Below, in pieces: positions 23,949-32,112 of a DNA stretch of 64,000 nucleotides (the first letter of the stretch is position 1; every line of letters begins with the position of its first letter). The stretch is from assembly GCA_036374175.1 (NCBI GenBank), contig DASUUH010000149.1:1-64000 (forward strand), written 5' to 3'. The position numbers were made by a program, and so were the translations under genes. Source of the DNA: JASLBX01 sp036374175 (lineage in GTDB: Bacteria; Actinomycetota; Actinomycetes; Jiangellales; Jiangellaceae). The notes under the pieces are model-generated. The model searched no databases, was not told where the DNA came from, and saw only the letters and a list, made by a program, of their open reading frames with translations.

Positions 23949-24875
23949 GTGCCGGGCTCGAAGGTAGTCGTCGACGTGGAGGGACGGCGGCTCGGTCTGT
24001 CCAACCTCGACAAGGTGTTGTATCCGGCGACGGGTACGACGAAGGGCGAGGTGATCGAGTACTACACCCGGGTCGCGCCGGTGCTGCTGCCCCATCTGGC
24101 CGACCGCCCGCTGACCCGTAAGCGCTGGCCGGACGGTGTAGCCGCGGAGAGCTTCTTCGAAAAGAACGCCCCGCGGGGAACGCCCGACTGGGTGCGGACC
24201 GTCGAGCTTGCCTCACCTGGCAGCAGCAGGGGCACCGAGACCGTCACCTACGTCGTGTGTGACGACCTACCGACCCTGGTCTGGCTGGCCAACCTTGCGG
24301 TCCTGGAGTTCCACGTCCCGCAGTGGCGGGTCGACGGCACCGAGCCGCAGAACCCCGACCGGCTGGTCTTCGACTTCGATCCCGGGCCGCCGGCCTCCAT
24401 CGTGGAGTGCTGCCAGGTGGCGATCCTGGTCGCCGAGGCGCTCGCGAAGGACGGCCTGCTGTGTCACCCGAAGACGAGCGGCTCCAAGGGCATGCAGGCC
24501 TACGTGGCCCTCGACGCCTTGGCGCCGGTGGAAGACGTGCACGGCTACGCCCGGCGGCTGGCCGAACGGCTCGAGAAGGCCTATCCCAAGCTGATCGTTT
24601 CGCGGATGGACAAAAGCCTGCGGCGCAACAAGGTGCTCATCGACTGGAGCCAGAACAGCGCCGCGAAGACCACCGTCGCTCCGTACTCGCTGCGGGGAGC
24701 CGACGCGCCGACCGTCTCGATGCCTGTGACATGGGACGAGGTGGAGCGCACGGCGACGAAGGGCAGCCCGCTGCGATTTGACATCACCGACGCCCTGGAG
24801 CGGGTGGAGGACGACGGCGACCTGCTGGCCAGCCTCCACGACGAGGCCGCCGCACTTCCCCCACCTCGCGATTAG
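23949..24875 (+). CDS. LigD-like NHEJ polymerase domain, stand-alone
   Basis: 308-aa polymerase of the LigD primase-polymerase (AEP) type. KTSGSKGMQAYVAL is the conserved primer/nucleotide-binding segment. VFDFDPGP holds two of the metal-binding aspartates and VLIDWSQN the third, so the active site looks intact. In bacteria with full NHEJ this domain fills and extends ends for Ku/LigD. Here it is a separate protein, convergent with an ATP-dependent ligase whose stop codon overlaps its own. No ku is in the window. The GTG at 23949 follows a perfect 7-bp inverted repeat (23924-23939). Confidence 0.88.
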   Translation: MPGSKVVVDVEGRRLGLSNLDKVLYPATGTTKGEVIEYYTRVAPVLLPHLADRPLTRKRWPDGVAAESFFEKNAPRGTPDWVRTVELASPGSSRGTETVTYVVCDDLPTLVWLANLAVLEFHVPQWRVDGTEPQNPDRLVFDFDPGPPASIVECCQVAILVAEALAKDGLLCHPKTSGSKGMQAYVALDALAPVEDVHGYARRLAERLEKAYPKLIVSRMDKSLRRNKVLIDWSQNSAAKTTVAPYSLRGADAPTVSMPVTWDEVERTATKGSPLRFDITDALERVEDDGDLLASLHDEAAALPPPRD

Positions 24876-25819
24876 GGCTCAAGGACAACTTCGGAGGGTG
24901 ACTTGTCCGGGCGCAGGCCGCGCCACGTCGGATGGCGCATCCGGCCATCATCCGTCCAGTGCCCGAACGCGACCTCTCCGACCAGCACCGGCCGCACCCA
25001 CCGCGCCGTGCGGGCCTGCCGCGGATCGACCGCTCCGACGAACGGTGAGACAGCCTGCTCAAGCCCACGCAGCCGCGCTTTCAGCTCGACAAGTGCGGCG
25101 TCGTCGAAGCCCGTTCCGACGCTGCCGACATAGGCCAGGCCGCCCGACACCGGCAGGCCGAGCAGTAGCGCACCGAACGTGGCGTGCCGCCGGCCCTCAC
25201 CGACCGTGTAACCACCGATCACGGCCTCCTGCATCCGGAAATTCTTGATCTTGATCCACTCGTCCGACCGCCGGCCCGGCCGGTACGGCGAATCCCGCCG
25301 CTTGGCGATCACGCCCTCCAAACCCATCCGGCTGCTGGCCGCCAGGATGTCGGCTCCCGGGCCAGGAAAGGACGGGGACACCTGCCAGTGCGGGCCGGAC
25401 AGCTCCAGGCTCTCCAGCAGTTCTCGCCGCCGCTCATAGGGGAGCGTCACCGTGGGAGTGCCGGCAAGCTCGAGCAGATCGAAGATCACATAGGTGATCG
25501 GGACGCTCGCCGCCAGCTGCCGGGCCCGTTCGGCCGCTCTGACATGCATCCGCGGCGCCAGCGCCTGAAAGTCCGGCCGGCCGTCGGGACGCAGCACCAC
25601 GACCTCGCCGTCCAGGACGGGCCGCAAGTCCCCGACCGCCTCGGCCAGCCCGCCGAGTTCGGGGTAGGCGACGGTCATGTCAGAGCCGGAGCGTCCGGTC
25701 AGATGCACGCCGTCGGGCGTGACCTCGGCGAGCATGCGCACCCCGTCCCATTTCAGTTCGTACGACCACGCTCCGTCATCTCTCGGGAGCGCGCCGGCCA
25801 CGGCGAGCATCGGTGTCAT
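24872..25819 (-). CDS. ATP-dependent DNA ligase (LigC/LigD ligase-domain type)
   Basis: 315-aa ligase. Motif I is ELKWDGVRM with the adenylated lysine at about residue 26. Motif III is TYVIFDLLEL, motif IV LEGVIAKR and motif V EWIKIKN. An OB-fold follows (about 210-310). The size fits a single-domain repair ligase without polymerase or nuclease parts. The ATG at 25819 overlaps the FUSC gene stop (ATGA), giving the normal N-terminus TPMLAVAGALP. Its TAA overlaps the TAG of the convergent polymerase gene. Confidence 0.9.
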   Translation of the reverse strand: MTPMLAVAGALPRDDGAWSYELKWDGVRMLAEVTPDGVHLTGRSGSDMTVAYPELGGLAEAVGDLRPVLDGEVVVLRPDGRPDFQALAPRMHVRAAERARQLAASVPITYVIFDLLELAGTPTVTLPYERRRELLESLELSGPHWQVSPSFPGPGADILAASSRMGLEGVIAKRRDSPYRPGRRSDEWIKIKNFRMQEAVIGGYTVGEGRRHATFGALLLGLPVSGGLAYVGSVGTGFDDAALVELKARLRGLEQAVSPFVGAVDPRQARTARWVRPVLVGEVAFGHWTDDGRMRHPTWRGLRPDKSPSEVVLEP

Positions 25820-26982
25820 CCGTATGACACCGGCCCGGATGGCAGGGTCGGCAGCAGCCGCTGGATGTCGTCGCGGTCGAGTCCGGTGGAGCGCAGCAGG
25901 TCCACCGCCATGGACCTGGTCTGAGCCACCACCACCTGCCCGGCGAAGCCGCCGGTCTGGTCGAGAGCTTCGGTGGCGAGTTCCGCGGCGGCCACCGCTG
26001 ACGCCCGCGCTTCCGTTGACTCGGCAGCGTGGTTGAGGTCCATCTGGAGCAACCGGATCGCACCAGCCAGGGTTCGCAGCGCCGCAGGCAACATTTCGGG
26101 GACCGGCTCCCTGCGACGCAGCATCGTGATCACGTGGCGGGCCAGGACCCGCAGATTGCGGGCCAGGTAATCGACCGGTTCGGCGGCATCGAGGTAGCCC
26201 ACCAGCTGGCCCTTCTTGCGCCACCGTACCGGCGCGATGCGGGCCACTTCCGCCGAACCTTCCAGGGCCTCGGTCAGCTCGTCGATCGCCTGCTGAGTGT
26301 CGCGGGCCCGGCCCAGAACGAGTGCCGCGCCGGCACGGTCGCGCTTGGCCAGCGCGTCGGCACAGCCGTCGAGCAGCTCGGCCAGCGTATCGAGGAGCGG
26401 GTCGAACTTGCGCCGCGCCGCCGACACCGGGTTGATCGGCAGCAGCAGCACCGTGACCGCGAGCCCGACGAGTCCCCCAATAGTGGCATCGACGAAGCGG
26501 TCGAGATTGACCGTCTCGTCTCCTGAGGGCGGAACGAGAGTTGCGACCAGGACGGCCGAGGCGGCGGCTTGGGTGACGATGACCGCGCCGCCACCGAGGA
26601 AGATCGCCACGATCATGGCGAGTGCCACCACAACGGCGATCTGCGGCACACCGGTGCCGATCACTCCGATCAGCAGGTCGCCGACCAGCACTCCGAGTGC
26701 CACGCCGACCACCAGTTCGATCACCCGGCGCAGTCGCTGACCGAGGCCGACACCCACGGAAATGAGGGCTGCGATGGGCGCGAAGAAGGGCCGCTCGTGT
26801 TCAATCGGCGGGCTGGTGGCAATCCACCAGGCCAGCGCCGCTGCGACTGCCCCCTGCGCGATCGGCACCGCAGTGCGCCGGACGCGCCGGAGTCGATCGC
26901 GCACGCCTTCGGCGGGCCGGATGGCGTCCAACGCGTCGGCAGCCCGGCTAGGCAGGCTGGAATCGCTCGCGGGTGCGGACAC
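25816..26982 (-). CDS. FUSC/aromatic acid exporter family membrane protein
   Basis: 388-aa protein. About five to six membrane helices lie in residues 38-182 (GAVAAALAWWIATSP, ALISVGVGLGQRLRRVIELV, IAVVVALAMIVAIFLGGG), followed by a long cytosolic helical domain (about 190-380). The GQRLRRVIE segment after the first hairpin is typical of FUSC/ArAE proteins, linked to efflux of aromatic acids or other small compounds. The GTG start at 26982 lies just after the GroES-like gene, whose stop is 19 nt upstream. Substrate unknown. Confidence 0.82.
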   Translation of the reverse strand: MSAPASDSSLPSRAADALDAIRPAEGVRDRLRRVRRTAVPIAQGAVAAALAWWIATSPPIEHERPFFAPIAALISVGVGLGQRLRRVIELVVGVALGVLVGDLLIGVIGTGVPQIAVVVALAMIVAIFLGGGAVIVTQAAASAVLVATLVPPSGDETVNLDRFVDATIGGLVGLAVTVLLLPINPVSAARRKFDPLLDTLAELLDGCADALAKRDRAGAALVLGRARDTQQAIDELTEALEGSAEVARIAPVRWRKKGQLVGYLDAAEPVDYLARNLRVLARHVITMLRRREPVPEMLPAALRTLAGAIRLLQMDLNHAAESTEARASAVAAAELATEALDQTGGFAGQVVVAQTRSMAVDLLRSTGLDRDDIQRLLPTLPSGPVSYG

Positions 26983-27000
26983 GGTTCCGCGGTTCGCGGC

Positions 27001-27330
27001 TCAGAGATAGAGCCCGGTCTGGCCGTCCGCGAGTCGCTCGGACGCGACCGCGTGCAGGTCACGCTCGCGGAGCAGCAAGTAGCTGTCGCCGCGTACCTCG
27101 ACCTCGGCGCGATCGTCCGGGTCGAACAAGACCCGATCACCGGCCTCGATGGTGCGGACATTGCCGCCCACGGCGACGACGCGAGCCCAAGCCAGCCGCT
27201 TGCCCATGGAGGCCGTTGCCGGGATCACGATGCCCGAACTCGAGCGCCGCTCGGCCTCTTCGCTGTCCAGAGACACCAGCAACCGATCATGCAGCATCCG
27301 GATGGGCAGCTTGTCGTCGTCAGAGCTCAC
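27001..27330 (-). CDS. GroES-like co-chaperonin
   Basis: 109-aa protein with the GroES fold. It has IRMLHDRLLVSLDSEEAERR and SSGIVIPATASMGKRLAWAR, the GroES mobile-loop region, followed by VVAVGGNVRTIEAGDRVLF. The sequence diverges from canonical GroES (the usual GGI in the mobile loop is SSSGIVIP here) and there is no groEL next to it. It is probably a secondary GroES paralogue. The C-terminal ~15 residues extend past normal GroES. The start is GTG at 27330. Confidence 0.82.
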   Translation of the reverse strand: MSSDDDKLPIRMLHDRLLVSLDSEEAERRSSSGIVIPATASMGKRLAWARVVAVGGNVRTIEAGDRVLFDPDDRAEVEVRGDSYLLLRERDLHAVASERLADGQTGLYL

Positions 27331-27371
27331 GTCCTGAGGGTACGGCTCACGAGCGGCATCGAGCCAATCTG

Positions 27372-27755
27372 TTACCCGCGCCGGGAGCGCCAGGCCAGGA
27401 ATGCCACGCCGACGAGGGCGCCCACCACCGCGCCGACCAGTTCAGCGCGCGGGCGCCCGTTGCCATCGGTGACCGCGTTGCGGGCGCCGGCGAACCCTCG
27501 CCTGGCCACCTGGGCCGGGCTCAGGCGATCGACCAGCTCGTCGATGGAGGCGGCCAGCCGGTCGGTCGTCGCGTTTATCTCGGCTTCGATCTCGTCCGCG
27601 GTGCGGCGCGGAGTGCGCGCCTCGTCATCACCCTGGCCGGTCGTCTCGCGTGGAGCGGGCGCCGGCCGCTCGTACTGCTCGGAGCCAGGTACCGGCTGCC
27701 GAGACGATGGCAGCACCGGTTCGGTCTGCGGTGCGGTGCGGTTCGTAGCGGCCAC
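27372..27755 (-). CDS. DUF3618 protein
   Basis: 127-aa protein. A disordered Pro-rich N-terminus (about 1-47) precedes the DUF3618 signature RTADEIEAEINATTDRLAAS (about 51-70) and IDELVDRLSPAQVARRGF. One C-terminal transmembrane helix follows (ELVGAVVGALVGVAFLAW). The family is actinobacterial and unassigned, often beside phage-holin-like or stress membrane proteins. The GTG start follows GGAGGGGG by a few nucleotides. Confidence 0.82.
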   Translation of the reverse strand: MAATNRTAPQTEPVLPSSRQPVPGSEQYERPAPAPRETTGQGDDEARTPRRTADEIEAEINATTDRLAASIDELVDRLSPAQVARRGFAGARNAVTDGNGRPRAELVGAVVGALVGVAFLAWRSRRG

Positions 27756-27827
27756 CGTGCCCCCTCCTGTCGTCCCGCATCCACCGTACCGATCACCATG
27801 CCACCGCCGCAGGCTGTCGGCACAGCG

Positions 27828-28583
27828 TCAACCCGACGGCCGCACGTGCGGGTCGAAGCCGTACGGCAGTTCCAGCCGGTTCCGGCGCAACATCTCGTCG
27901 TCGGTCAGCAGGTCGTGGGTGGGGCCGTCGGCGACGATGGCACCATCGGACAGCACGACCGACCGCTCGCACAACTCGAGCGCATACGGCAGGTCGTGGG
28001 TGACCAGGAGCAGTGTCACGGCCAGCGACCGCAGTATCCCGGCCAGCTCACGGCGACTCGCCGGGTCCAGGTTGCTCGTCGGCTCGTCCAGGACGAGGAT
28101 CTCCGGGCGCATGGCCAGCACCGTCGCCACCGCCACCCGCCGCCGCTGACCGAACGAAAGGTGATGTGGCGGACGGTCGGCGACGTGCGCCATGCCGACG
28201 GCCTCGAGAGCCTCGCTCACCCGGGACTCCAACTCGGCGCCGCGCAGTCCGAGGTTGGCCGGGCCGAAGGCGACATCATCCCGGACGGTGGGCATGAAGA
28301 GCTGATCGTCCGGATCCTGGAAGACGATGCCCACCCGGCGGCGGATCTCGCGCAGCACCTCGCGGTCGGCGGGCCGCACGTCCAGCCCGGCAACGTTTAT
28401 CGTCCCGGCGCCACCGTGCAGGATCCCGTTGAGATGCAGGATGAACGTGGTCTTGCCGGCGCCGTTGGGACCGAGGAGGGCAACGCGCTCGCCGCGCTGG
28501 ACGGTCAGGTCGACGCCGAACAGGGCCTGGTGACCGTCCGGATACGCGTAGGCGAGCCCATGAACCTCGAGCGAGGGCGTCAT
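27828..28583 (-). CDS. cbiO: ECF/cobalt-nickel transporter ATPase CbiO
   Basis: 251-aa ABC ATPase of an energy-coupling factor metal transporter. Walker A is GPNGAGKTT at about 38-46, the Q-loop is VFQDPDDQLFMPTVRDD, the signature is LSFGQRRRVAVATVLA, and Walker B is ILVLDEPTSNLDP. The ATG at 28583 overlaps the cbiQ stop (ATGA). It energises uptake with CbiQ and CbiM. The Nur-type box at the head of the operon points to nickel rather than cobalt. Confidence 0.93.
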   Translation of the reverse strand: MTPSLEVHGLAYAYPDGHQALFGVDLTVQRGERVALLGPNGAGKTTFILHLNGILHGGAGTINVAGLDVRPADREVLREIRRRVGIVFQDPDDQLFMPTVRDDVAFGPANLGLRGAELESRVSEALEAVGMAHVADRPPHHLSFGQRRRVAVATVLAMRPEILVLDEPTSNLDPASRRELAGILRSLAVTLLLVTHDLPYALELCERSVVLSDGAIVADGPTHDLLTDDEMLRRNRLELPYGFDPHVRPSG

Positions 28584-29344
28584 GCCAGCCACCCGCTCGC
28601 CACCGCTAGAACTGCGGCCCCGACGGGCAGGGTGGCCACGGTGGCCCAGGCAGCCGGTGCTACCGGAGCGTCATCGACCAGCGGCATCGCCCCGGTGTAG
28701 CCGCGGGACAACATGGCCAGGTGCACCCGCTCGCCGCGCTCGTACGAGCGGATGAACAGCGCTCCGGCGCTCTGCGCGACCACCCGCAGATGGCCGAGGT
28801 GCCGGCCCTGGAAGCCACGTGACTCGCGGGCGATCCGCATCCGCTGCATATCGCTGATCACCACGTCCGCGTAGCGCACCATGAAGGCCGCGATCTCGAC
28901 GAGTCGGGCCGGCAGCCGAAGCCGCTGCAGGCCGATCAGCAACGCGCGGGCGTCGGTGGTCGCGGCCAGCAAGATCGCCGCGACGACGCCAAGCGTGCCC
29001 TTGGCCAGGATGTTCCAGCCGGCCAGCAGGCCGTCTTCGCTGAGTGAAAGGCCGAGGACGTCGACCCGCGGCCCGCCCGAAATCACCGGTAGGAGGAGCG
29101 CGAACACGACGAACGGGACCTCGACCACCATCCGGGTGACGATGAACCTGACCGGCACGGCGGCGACGACCGCAACAACCGCGAGCAGCGCGGCGTACCC
29201 CGCGAAAGCCAGGAACCGCTCCCTCGGCGTCGCGACCACGACGAGCATGAAACCGACAAGTGCCAGCACCTTGGCGTGCGCCGGCAGTCGATGGAGCAGC
29301 GAGTCACCGTGCCGGTACAGCAGATGGGAGTGGGCGCTGCTCAT
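28580..29344 (-). CDS. cbiQ: ECF transporter transmembrane subunit CbiQ
   Basis: 254-aa T-component with about five helices, including VLALVGFMLVVVATPRERFL and LLAVVAVVAAVPVRFIVTRM. The two coupling-helix motifs with Ala-Arg-x3-Gly appear as IARESRGFQGR and LAMLSRGYTGA. The true start is the ATG at 29344, which overlaps the cbiM stop. The much longer frame reaching 30460 only runs antisense-free through cbiM and is not coding. Confidence 0.92.
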   Translation of the reverse strand: MSSAHSHLLYRHGDSLLHRLPAHAKVLALVGFMLVVVATPRERFLAFAGYAALLAVVAVVAAVPVRFIVTRMVVEVPFVVFALLLPVISGGPRVDVLGLSLSEDGLLAGWNILAKGTLGVVAAILLAATTDARALLIGLQRLRLPARLVEIAAFMVRYADVVISDMQRMRIARESRGFQGRHLGHLRVVAQSAGALFIRSYERGERVHLAMLSRGYTGAMPLVDDAPVAPAAWATVATLPVGAAVLAVASGWLA

Positions 29345-30375
29345 GTACTGACGTTCTGCTGGCGGGCCGCGCGGCGCCGGACGAACCGGAACACGACAAC
29401 CGCGATGCCGGCTGTGATCACAACGCCGACGAGGCCGGCCAGGCCCACCGGGATGCCGCCGATCTCGCCGTACTCCGCGAGGGAGAAGTTGCCGAAGGTG
29501 TGCTCGCGCGCGGAGTCGGCGAAACCTTCGCTCTCTGCGACCCGCTCGAGCCCGTCCGGGCTGGCGCTGGCGAGGAAACTGAGCGCACCGGCGATCAAGG
29601 CCGCCATCAGGCCGCCGCCAATCAGCAAGCCACGCAGGCTGGCCCGGGGGGTACCCGACGCGCTCGGCCCCGGGCCGGCCGGCGCCGGGATCAGCGTGCC
29701 GTCGGCCTGCCTGAGCTGTAGTGCGGGCCGGAGTCCGCGCGCCGCGTAGACGAGATCGGGCCGCACGGCTACGACCGCGCTGACCGTAAGGCCCGTGATC
29801 AACGCTTCGCCGATCCCGATCAGCAGGTGCCAGCCGAGCATCGTCGCGAGCAGCGGGCCGAACGGCAGGTTCGCCTCGCCGCCGGCCGCGAACAACACGA
29901 CGAACACCGCGGCGGCCACGGGTACCGACACGAAAGCCCCCAGTGCGGCGGCTGGAACCACGGACCCGGGCCGCTTGGGCAGCAGCGCCAGCACGGCCCT
30001 GGTGACCAGCCAGCCGGCCACCACGGTGGTGATGCCGATGAGCGTGATGTTGGTGCCGAGTGCGGTCAGGCCGCCGTCGGCGAACAGCAGCGACTGCACC
30101 ATCAGGACGACGGACAGCACAAGTACGGCGGTCCAGGGCCCGACCAGCACGGCGGCCAGCGCGCCGCCCATGAGGTGGCCGCTGGTGCCTATCCCGACCG
30201 GGAAGTTGATCATTTGCCCCGCGAACACGAAGGCTGCGGTCAGGCCGGCCAGCGGCGCGGTGCGCTCGTCCAGCTCCTCCCGAGCCTTGCGCAGTGCCAC
30301 GGCGATGCAGGCAGCTGCGACGGCACCGGTTGCCACCGATGTCGGGGCGTTCAGGAACCCGTCGGGCACGTGCAT
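29341..30375 (-). CDS. cbiM: Substrate-specific component CbiM with CbiN-like extension
   Basis: 344-aa S-component of a cobalt/nickel ECF transporter. The mature N-terminus MHVPDGFL supplies His2, which binds the metal together with the free N-terminus. Six to seven helices follow (about 1-225). The C-terminal part (about 245-335) has two more helices around an external loop, as in CbiN/NikN or PDGLE-type fusions: it contains the phrase SPDGLERVAESEGFADSARE. A fused N-part explains why there is no separate cbiN. The ATG at 30375 has 43 nt to the Nur box. Confidence 0.92.
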   Translation of the reverse strand: MHVPDGFLNAPTSVATGAVAAACIAVALRKAREELDERTAPLAGLTAAFVFAGQMINFPVGIGTSGHLMGGALAAVLVGPWTAVLVLSVVLMVQSLLFADGGLTALGTNITLIGITTVVAGWLVTRAVLALLPKRPGSVVPAAALGAFVSVPVAAAVFVVLFAAGGEANLPFGPLLATMLGWHLLIGIGEALITGLTVSAVVAVRPDLVYAARGLRPALQLRQADGTLIPAPAGPGPSASGTPRASLRGLLIGGGLMAALIAGALSFLASASPDGLERVAESEGFADSAREHTFGNFSLAEYGEIGGIPVGLAGLVGVVITAGIAVVVFRFVRRRAARQQNVST

Positions 30376-30401
30376 GTCGTCGCAGGCCTTTCGTATCGCT
30401 C

Positions 30402-30436
30402 TTGACCCCCGATTCTAATTGCAAGAGATTTGCAAT
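30402..30436 (-). promoter_or_regulatory. Nur-type (nickel) operator over the cbiMQO promoter
   Basis: TTGCAA (30419-30424), five bases GAGAT, TTGCAA (30430-30435), extended to 7-bp arms ATTGCAA/TTGCAAT. This matches the Streptomyces Nur box, tTGCaa-N5-ttGCAA. On the minus strand TAGAAT, a good -10, directly follows the box at about 30417-30412, so nickel-loaded Nur would block the promoter. The divergent bcp start is 51 nt away on the other side. Confidence 0.75.
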
Positions 30437-30486
30437 AACTAGTACCAGGCGAGTGGCCATCCGACCGGCGGCGGTACCGTTGGCCG

Positions 30487-30954
30487 GTGATCCGACTCTC
30501 CCCTGGCGACGTAGCGCCCGACTTCACGCTGCCCGACGCCGATGGCAACCCGACAAGCCTGTCGTCCTACCGAGGCGAGCGCGTGATCGTGTATTTCTAT
30601 CCGGCGGCGATGACACCCGGCTGCACGACGCAGGCGTGTGATTTCCGCGACAGCCTGTCGGCACTGCAGGCGGCCGGAGTGTCCGTGCTCGGCGTCTCGC
30701 CGGACTCACCCGAGCAGTTGGCGAAGTTCCGTGAACGGGACCACCTAACGTTCCCCCTGCTGGCCGACGAGGACAAGTCCGTGCTTCTCGTGTACGGCGC
30801 GTACGGAGAGAAGAAGCTCTACGGCAAGGTGGTCGAAGGTGTCATCCGGTCCACGTTCGTGATCGCGCCGGACGGCACCGTCGAGAAGGCGATGTACAAC
30901 GTCAAGGCCACGGGCCACGTCGCCAAGCTGCGTCGCGAGCTCGGCATCGAGTAG
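30487..30954 (+). CDS. bcp: Thioredoxin-dependent peroxiredoxin, Bcp type
   Basis: 155-aa peroxiredoxin that reduces hydrogen peroxide and organic peroxides with thioredoxin. MTPGCTTQACDF holds peroxidatic C46 and resolving C51, the Bcp/PrxQ spacing. APDFTLPDADGNPTSLSSYR is the N-terminal signature. TACCGT at 30475-30480 is 6 nt before the GTG, so a leaderless transcript is likely. It is divergent from cbiMQO with the Nur box between, so nickel control of both is possible but unproven for this gene. Confidence 0.94.
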   Translation: MIRLSPGDVAPDFTLPDADGNPTSLSSYRGERVIVYFYPAAMTPGCTTQACDFRDSLSALQAAGVSVLGVSPDSPEQLAKFRERDHLTFPLLADEDKSVLLVYGAYGEKKLYGKVVEGVIRSTFVIAPDGTVEKAMYNVKATGHVAKLRRELGIE

Positions 30955-30992
30955 ATCCCGGCACATAGCAGCTGGGAGTCGTGGGGGGACGG

Positions 30993-31020
30993 GTGTGCGG
31001 GCGGAGGTGTGCGGGCGGAG
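30993..31020. repeat. 14-bp direct repeat at the tRNA-Leu 3' end
   Basis: GTGTGCGGGCGGAG occurs at 30993-31006 and again at 31007-31020. The second copy includes the discriminator, acceptor 3' strand and start of the T stem of tRNA-Leu. Integrases often use tRNA 3' ends, but the copies are adjacent with nothing between, so this may be a slippage product or a scar. Confidence 0.8.
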
Positions 31021-31093
31021 GGACTCGAACCCTCAAGCTCAGACGAGCACCGGCACCTAAAGCCGGCGTGTTTTCCGATTTCACCACGCCCGC
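31010..31093 (-). tRNA. tRNA-Leu (anticodon UAG)
   Basis: Minus strand. The acceptor stem GCGGGCG pairs with CGCCCGC, discriminator A. The anticodon arm is CCGGC-TTTAGGT-GCCGG with anticodon TAG, and the T-arm is GAGGGTTCGAGTCCCTC. A long variable arm of about 14 nt makes it class II, as expected for Leu. The CCA end is not encoded. The last 11 nt at the 3' end are duplicated, as part of a 14-bp tandem repeat, immediately downstream (30993-31006 and 31007-31020). Confidence 0.95.
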
Positions 31094-31160
31094 GCGCCGT
31101 GAATTGTAGCGCTGGGGCTAGCCAATACTGAAGGCGTGTTGACCGAGGCCGTCGGTCCGG

Positions 31161-32102
31161 TTATTCGGTGAGTTCGTCCAAGGCGGCCAGGTCCGCAGCG
31201 GTGGGTTCCCAGGTGAGCGCGCCGACATTGGCTGCGACTTGTTCCGGCCTGGTTGCTCCGGCGATGACCGACGCAACCGCAGGCTGGGCCGCCAGGCCAC
31301 TGATGGCCACGTCGAGGATGCCGACGCCGCGCTCGGCCGCGAACTGCGCCAGCGCCTCGATCCGGTCGAAGTCGGCTCCCTCCAGCAACGCGGGGCGGGA
31401 CTCCAGCCGCGAACCCGCGGGCGCGGGTTCGGCGCGCCGGTACTTGCCCGAGAGCAGCCCGTACTCCAGCGGGTAGTACGGCAGAATGCCCACACCGACG
31501 TGCTCGCAGGCCGGTATCAGTTCGTCCTCGGCCGTGCGGTCGTACAACGAGTACTTGTTCTGGGCGCTGATGAAGCGCTCGTATCCGGCCGACCGTGCGG
31601 CCCAGTCGGCATCTACGACCTGCCAGCCGTCGAAGTTCGACGACCCGATGTAGCGCACCTTGCCCTCGGTGACCAGTTCGTCCAGCGCACCGAGGGTCTC
31701 CTCGATCGGCGTGATCGGGTCCGGCCAGTGCATCTGGTAGAGGTCGATCCAATCCGTGCCGAGTCGGCGCAAGCTGGCCTCGACCGCCTTCCTGACGTAC
31801 CGGCGTGAGCCCCGGGCACCCCAGTCGGGACCGTTCAGACCTTTCATGTCACCGCCGAACTTGGTCGCCACCACCACCTCGTCACGACGCGTGCCGAGGG
31901 CCGCGCCGAGCAGTTTCTCGCTCTGGCCATGACCGTAGATGTCAGCGGTGTCGAACAGAGTGACGCCGTGCTCGAGCGCCGCGTCGACCACCTCGGCGGT
32001 GTTTTCGACGTCGATCCGGGTGCCGAACGCGTTGCAGCCCAGCCCGACCGCAGAGACGAGGAGCCCGGAATCACCTAGCGGGCGGTAGGTCATGTCAGCC
32101 AT
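31161..32102 (-). CDS. Aldo/keto reductase
   Basis: 313-aa NADPH-dependent reductase with the AKR TIM barrel. FDTADIYGHGQSEKLLGAAL (about 50-69) provides the catalytic Asp and Tyr, VVVATKFG the Lys, and LYQMHWPD the His, so the tetrad is complete. VIAGATRPEQVAANVGALTW is the C-terminal cofactor-binding segment. The ATG at 32102 has TAGTGT 7 nt upstream, consistent with a leaderless start. Substrate unknown; close relatives reduce aldehydes and quinones. It lies downstream of the molybdoenzyme gene in the same direction. Confidence 0.92.
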   Translation of the reverse strand: MADMTYRPLGDSGLLVSAVGLGCNAFGTRIDVENTAEVVDAALEHGVTLFDTADIYGHGQSEKLLGAALGTRRDEVVVATKFGGDMKGLNGPDWGARGSRRYVRKAVEASLRRLGTDWIDLYQMHWPDPITPIEETLGALDELVTEGKVRYIGSSNFDGWQVVDADWAARSAGYERFISAQNKYSLYDRTAEDELIPACEHVGVGILPYYPLEYGLLSGKYRRAEPAPAGSRLESRPALLEGADFDRIEALAQFAAERGVGILDVAISGLAAQPAVASVIAGATRPEQVAANVGALTWEPTAADLAALDELTE

Positions 32103-32112
32103 GGCCTCGACA

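Noticed and set aside
28580..30460. 626-aa frame suggesting a fused or frameshifted CbiQ
   Set aside because: The part above 29344 lies within cbiM in another frame and has no membrane helices. CbiQ starts at the ATG overlapping the cbiM stop.
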